From the NCBI GenBank assembly GCA_900762005.1, contig CAAFEV010000296.1, positions 1-10,599 of the forward strand: DNA of 10,599 bases. Direction: 5' to 3'. Source of the DNA: an uncultured Oscillospiraceae bacterium (GTDB lineage Bacteria > Bacillota > Clostridia > Oscillospirales > Oscillospiraceae). Numbering within the stretch: the first letter of the stretch is position 1; every line of letters begins with the position of its first letter. The notes under the pieces are model-generated. The model was not told where the DNA came from and searched no databases. It saw nothing but the letters and a program-made list of their open reading frames with translations. Positions 7,891 to 10,599 of this stretch are shown here, one piece after another. The translations under genes and the position numbers were made by a program.

Positions 7891-7922
7891 TATCCCAAAA
7901 ACAAGAAAAGAGGTACTTATAT
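7884..7922 (+). promoter_or_regulatory. Inverted repeat covering the hfq RBS and start codon
   Basis: 7884-7894 (ATATAAGTATC) pairs with 7912-7922 (GGTACTTATAT) over 11 base pairs with one G-U. The 3' arm includes the GG of the SD (AGAGG, 7909-7913) and the first two bases of the hfq ATG (7921). The loop reads as AAA AAC AAG AAA AGA from 7897 to 7911, five ARN triplets in a row, the type of sequence bound by the distal face of E. coli Hfq; purine-rich alternating sites also suit Gram-positive Hfq. The inferred role is translational masking and Hfq autoregulation. As DNA, the same repeat could be a split operator. Confidence 0.45.
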
Positions 7923-8142
7923 GGCAAACACAGAAAACCTGCAGGATCTGATTCTCAACGAGGTACGCAAGGAGCGCATTCCGGTCACGATGTTTCTGAT
8001 GAACGGCTTTCAGATGAAAGGTGTTGTGACGGGCTTTGACAACTTTATTGTCGTGCTCCTGTCCGAGGGCAAGCAGCAGATGATTTACAAGCACGCCATC
8101 TCAACGCTTGTGCCGATACAGAGCGTACATTTTCCGGTGTAA
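7921..8142 (+). CDS. hfq: RNA chaperone Hfq
   Basis: Hexameric Sm-like protein that binds A-rich and U-rich RNAs and promotes sRNA-mRNA pairing. The 73-residue protein has Q8 (LQDLILN), the Sm1 motif with NGFQMKG and GFDNF (F42), and the Sm2 signature YKHAIS (56-61). The rim patch is R16-K17-E18-R19. The insertion-containing SEGKQQMIYKHAIST segment looks Gram-positive, while the rim resembles E. coli (RRER). ATG 7921 is chosen over an in-frame upstream ATG inside miaA because family homology begins here and AGAGG lies 7 nt upstream. It is 47 nt after miaA, the longest gap in the run, and that gap contains the hairpin and possible promoter described separately. Confidence 0.96.
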   Translation: MANTENLQDLILNEVRKERIPVTMFLMNGFQMKGVVTGFDNFIVVLLSEGKQQMIYKHAISTLVPIQSVHFPV

Positions 8143-8175
8143 GAACTCAGTCCCTGCGCTCCATGGGGGAGAGGA

Positions 8176-9384
8176 ATGAAAAAGCAGGGTGATTTTTACT
8201 TAAAATTGATTTCTGTGCTTCTGGCGGTTGTTCTTGTAACCTATGCGCTGTGCTCGTGGCTGATTGACGCCGAGCGCAGCTACACGCAAGAGACCGTCCT
8301 CTACTGCGAAGTCGGCGACGGTCTGACCGTCTCCGGCTTTGTAGTGCGTGATGAGGCGGTTTTGGTCAGCAGCACGCCCATTCTGGTGCCGGAGCTGACC
8401 GAGGGAGCGCGGCTTGCGGGCGGTCAGCGTGTCGCCACGGGCTATGAAAGTGCTGATGCCAAGGTCGAGCGCGAAACGCTTTTGACATTGCAGCAGGAGC
8501 GGCAGCAGCTCTCGCAGCTTTTGGGCGGCGCGGGCGCGGCGGCCCTGCCCGAGTCGGCGGTGACGCAGCAGCTTGTGCAGTATTTACGCGCCGATGCGCA
8601 GTCCGATGCCGCCGCCTGCCGCACGCTTGCCGCCGTGCTCAAGCCCATGGTGCTGCGCAACAGCCTGAGTGCCGGAGATACTGCGGCAGTCACGGCGCGA
8701 ATTGACGAAATCGACAGAGAAATTGCCGCATTGACGGCGCAGAACGCCGCCGTTGCCACGGCAATCTCGGTCAATGAGAGCGGCTATTTTTCCGCCGTGG
8801 CGGATGGCTATGAAGCTCTGCTCACGCCCGATTTTCTGAGCACCATGAACTGCGTGGACTTCGCCTCTCTGCAAGGCGAGCAGGTGCGTCCGCCGCAGGC
8901 GGCGTTCGGCAAGCTCATCCGGGGACAGTGCTGGTATTTTGTCACCACCCTGCCGCCCGACCGCGCCGCAGGCTGCAAGCAGGGTGACCGTCTGACGGTC
9001 AGCTTTGCCGGACAAGCCCTGCAGGAGCTTTCCATGACCGTCCTTCGCATCGGGGCGCAGGAGAACGGCGCGTGCCTTCTGGTGCTCTCGTGCGACCGGA
9101 TGCTGCAAAGCGTCACCGCCCTGCGCTGGCAGAGCGCGGATTTGATATTTGCGTCCTACGAGGGCCTGCGCGTGCCGAAAACAGCACTGTATCACACGCA
9201 GGACGGGGACGGCGTTTACATTGCCGAGGGAGCGCGCGCCCGTTGGAAGACGGTCGAGGTGCTCTACGAATACGGCGACTGTTTTCTGGTAGTCTGGGAT
9301 AAGACCGATACCGACAGTCTCTGGCCGAAGGACGAGCTTCTGCTCACCTCCGAAGAAATAAAGGATGGGATGGTGTTACCATGA
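8176..9384 (+). CDS. HlyD/RND-adaptor-like membrane-anchored protein
   Basis: Predicted single-pass membrane protein of 402 residues: a short basic N-terminus (MKKQGDFYLK), one hydrophobic segment at about 11-30, then an extracytoplasmic body. The region 47-95 (VSGFVVRDE...VPELTEGARLAGGQRVATGYES) resembles one half of a lipoyl-like barrel-sandwich hybrid. Residues 95-115 and 170-200 form an alpha-helical hairpin/coiled coil rich in Gln, Glu and Ala. GYFSAVADGYE (203-213) resembles the returning half, and 245-360 should form beta-barrel material including LRVPKTALY (331-339). This matches adaptor-like proteins commonly found beside yggS and sepF in Clostridia; the transported substrate, if any, is unknown and no transporter gene is in the window. 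ATG 8176 follows GGGGGAGAGG (8165-8174). The end overlaps yggS by 4 nt (ATGA). The fold assignment is by pattern, not alignment. Confidence 0.72.
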   Translation: MKKQGDFYLKLISVLLAVVLVTYALCSWLIDAERSYTQETVLYCEVGDGLTVSGFVVRDEAVLVSSTPILVPELTEGARLAGGQRVATGYESADAKVERETLLTLQQERQQLSQLLGGAGAAALPESAVTQQLVQYLRADAQSDAAACRTLAAVLKPMVLRNSLSAGDTAAVTARIDEIDREIAALTAQNAAVATAISVNESGYFSAVADGYEALLTPDFLSTMNCVDFASLQGEQVRPPQAAFGKLIRGQCWYFVTTLPPDRAAGCKQGDRLTVSFAGQALQELSMTVLRIGAQENGACLLVLSCDRMLQSVTALRWQSADLIFASYEGLRVPKTALYHTQDGDGVYIAEGARARWKTVEVLYEYGDCFLVVWDKTDTDSLWPKDELLLTSEEIKDGMVLP

Positions 9385-10079
9385 TCGCACGGAACATCGC
9401 GGTAATCCGCGAGCAAATGGCGCAAGCCGCGCAAAAAGCAGGCAGAGCTCCGAGTGAAATTCAGCTCTGTGCCGCCACAAAGATGAATGATGCCGCCGCA
9501 GTGCGCGAGGCGATTGCCGCAGGGGTAGATTGCTGCGGCGAAAACCGCGTGCAGGAGCTGACGCAAAAGCTGGCGCAGCACGCCTATGACGGTGCACCCG
9601 TGCATTTTATCGGTCATCTGCAAACGAACAAGGTGCGGCAGGTGGTCGGCGCGGTTACCCTGATTCAATCGGTTGACCGTGCGGAGCTACTAACCTGTAT
9701 TGAAAAAGAGGCGGCGAAGCGGAACCTTGTGCAGCGCATCCTGTTAGAGGTCAACGTCGCCGGTGAGGCGAGCAAGTCGGGCTTTGCGCCCGAGGCGGTT
9801 GCGGACATTGCCGCCGCAATGGAACAATTTCCGCATACTTTGCTCTGCGGATTGATGGCAATTCCCCCCATTTCCGAAAAAAACGGGTCAAATTGCAGAT
9901 ATTTCGAGAAAATTCACAGAATTTCTGTTGACATAACAGCAAAAAAATATCATAATAGCAGCATGGGGATTTTGTCTATGGGCATGAGCGATGATTATAC
10001 CGACGCGATTGCCTGCGGCAGCACCATGCTGCGTATCGGTACCGCCATCTTCGGTGCGCGGAACTATCATAACCCCTGA
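9381..10079 (+). CDS. yggS: YggS/YlmE family pyridoxal-phosphate homeostasis protein
   Basis: Cytosolic PLP-binding alanine-racemase-fold protein, without known enzymatic turnover, that maintains vitamin B6 and amino-acid homeostasis in the family. The 232-residue protein has the PLP lysine K34 (CAATKMND), FIGHLQTNK (76-84), LEVNVAGEASKSGF (122-135), GLMAIPP (157-163), LSMGMSDDYTDAI (198-210) and the phosphate-binding STMLRIGTAIFG (214-225). Its ATG overlaps the adaptor-gene stop (ATGA), implying coupled translation. Oddly, the stretch for residues about 165-195 is very AT-rich (16 of 60 GC at 9901-9960, against 37 of 60 at 9721-9780) and has atypical residues (KNGSNCRYFEKIHRISVDITAKKYHNSS is the character of the region), although its length is normal. 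A promoter-like sequence lies inside it. Confidence 0.93.
   Translation: MIARNIAVIREQMAQAAQKAGRAPSEIQLCAATKMNDAAAVREAIAAGVDCCGENRVQELTQKLAQHAYDGAPVHFIGHLQTNKVRQVVGAVTLIQSVDRAELLTCIEKEAAKRNLVQRILLEVNVAGEASKSGFAPEAVADIAAAMEQFPHTLLCGLMAIPPISEKNGSNCRYFEKIHRISVDITAKKYHNSSMGILSMGMSDDYTDAIACGSTMLRIGTAIFGARNYHNP
9916..9928. promoter_or_regulatory. Palindrome abutting the internal yggS promoter
   Basis: ACAGAA-T-TTCTGT is a perfect 6-bp inverted repeat with a one-base centre. Its last base is the first T of the TTGACA box at 9928. The position would suit a repressor or activator site. I do not recognise the motif, and chance palindromes are common in AT-rich DNA. Confidence 0.3.
9928..9956 (+). promoter_or_regulatory. 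Near-consensus promoter inside yggS, probably for sepF
   Basis: TTGACA (9928-9933, perfect -35), a 17-nt spacer including an A7 run, and CATAAT (9951-9956, five of six -10 bases). It lies within the AT-rich part of yggS, and transcription would start near 9963, giving a leader of roughly 148 nt for sepF. It is the best promoter match in the window and would let the division gene be expressed apart from the upstream run. Confidence 0.55.
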
Positions 10080-10110
10080 CACTGAACGAAACATACGGAG
10101 GTAATAATCC

Positions 10111-10599
10111 ATGGGATTGATGGACGAATTAAGAAAGCTGACACACCCTTATTCCGAACGGGAAGAGGATGATTATGATGATTTTGACGATGAGCCGCTC
10201 GGTGAAGACCCTGTCGCCGCTCCCGCAGCCGCGCCGCGCCGCAGCAGCCCGTACAGCCGTACCGCGCCCGCCGTTACGGAAACACCGCGCCCCATCGGCA
10301 GCACTGGCGGCGTGGGCAGAGTCGTCAACTTAGGCGGCGGCGCACAGATGCAGGTGGTTTTGGTCAAGCCCGACCGCTTCGATCAGGTCTCCGACATTGC
10401 CGACCATCTGCGTGACAAACAGGCAATCGTTTTGAATTTGGAATCGACCAACAAGGATGTCGCCCGCCGACTGGTGGACTTCCTCTCCGGCTGCGCCTAT
10501 GCGCTGGACGGAAAAATCAAAAAAATCGCCATTTCCACATATCTGATTACGCCCTATAACGTCGACGTGGTCGGCGAGCTTGCCGAGGAGCTGGAAAAC
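10111..10599 (+). CDS. sepF: Cell division protein SepF, 5' part (runs off the window)
   Basis: SepF binds FtsZ and tethers the Z-ring to the membrane in Firmicutes and Actinobacteria. The 163 codons present are open to the edge. They encode a short N-terminal helix (MGLMDELRKLTHPY) of the membrane-targeting type, an acidic stretch (about 17-33, rich in Asp and Glu), a Pro/Ala/Arg/Ser-rich linker to about residue 67, then the core domain beginning VVNLGGGAQMQVVLVKP (about 71-87). It continues through IADHLRDKQAIVLNLE and DVARRLVDFLSGCAYALDG, typical of SepF (DUF552). ATG 10111 has a strong SD GGAGG (10097-10101), 31 nt after yggS. The acidic linker is longer than needed for a simple tether but such linkers vary. 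The C-terminus is missing. Confidence 0.93.
   Translation, partial: MGLMDELRKLTHPYSEREEDDYDDFDDEPLGEDPVAAPAAAPRRSSPYSRTAPAVTETPRPIGSTGGVGRVVNLGGGAQMQVVLVKPDRFDQVSDIADHLRDKQAIVLNLESTNKDVARRLVDFLSGCAYALDGKIKKIAISTYLITPYNVDVVGELAEELEN

Noticed and set aside
7768..7920. N-terminal extension of hfq starting inside miaA
   Set aside because: The upstream in-frame ATG would add 51 residues encoded by miaA in another frame. Hfq homology begins at ATG 7921, which has its own SD.
9876..9970. AT-rich part of yggS as an insertion or a frameshifted, decayed gene
   Set aside because: The frame is open, flanking motifs are intact and the segment between GLMAIP and LSMGMSDD has about the usual family length. 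Base composition, not length, is altered.

Overview
This window looks like chromosomal DNA from a fairly GC-rich member of the Firmicutes, most likely class Clostridia; Oscillospirales is a guess from gene order and protein flavour. All nine genes lie on the + strand, are separated by gaps of at most 47 nt (two pairs are 1 nt apart or overlap), and have Firmicutes-type GGAGG-like ribosome binding sites. The last gene runs off the right edge. I see no mobile genes, CRISPR array, tRNA or rRNA.

Layout: 1-221 is AT-rich and non-coding. It holds a 130-bp element bounded by a perfect 12-bp inverted repeat, then a good sigma-A promoter (161-189). Next come miaB (222-1625), mutS (1653-4244), a CPBP-family membrane protease gene (4258-4980), mutL (4999-6939), miaA (6941-7873), hfq (7921-8142), an HlyD/RND-adaptor-like membrane protein gene (8176-9384), a yggS/ylmE-type PLP-binding protein gene (9381-10079) and the 5' part of sepF (10111 to the edge).

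The genes form three functional groups in one collinear run. MiaA and MiaB are the two successive enzymes of ms2i6A37 tRNA modification. MutS and MutL form methyl-independent mismatch repair; MutL carries the endonuclease motifs and no mutH is seen. Hfq is an RNA chaperone. The adaptor, yggS and sepF look like the start of a ylm/division-type cluster. The order mutL-miaA-hfq is also the E. coli order.

I found no clearly new enzyme system. The most interesting signals are regulatory: (1) an inverted repeat whose loop is five consecutive ARN triplets and which covers the hfq ribosome binding site and start codon, suggesting Hfq autoregulation; (2) a near-consensus promoter and abutting palindrome inside a strikingly AT-rich part of the yggS coding region, well placed to drive sepF; (3) the unexplained 130-bp element at the left edge.
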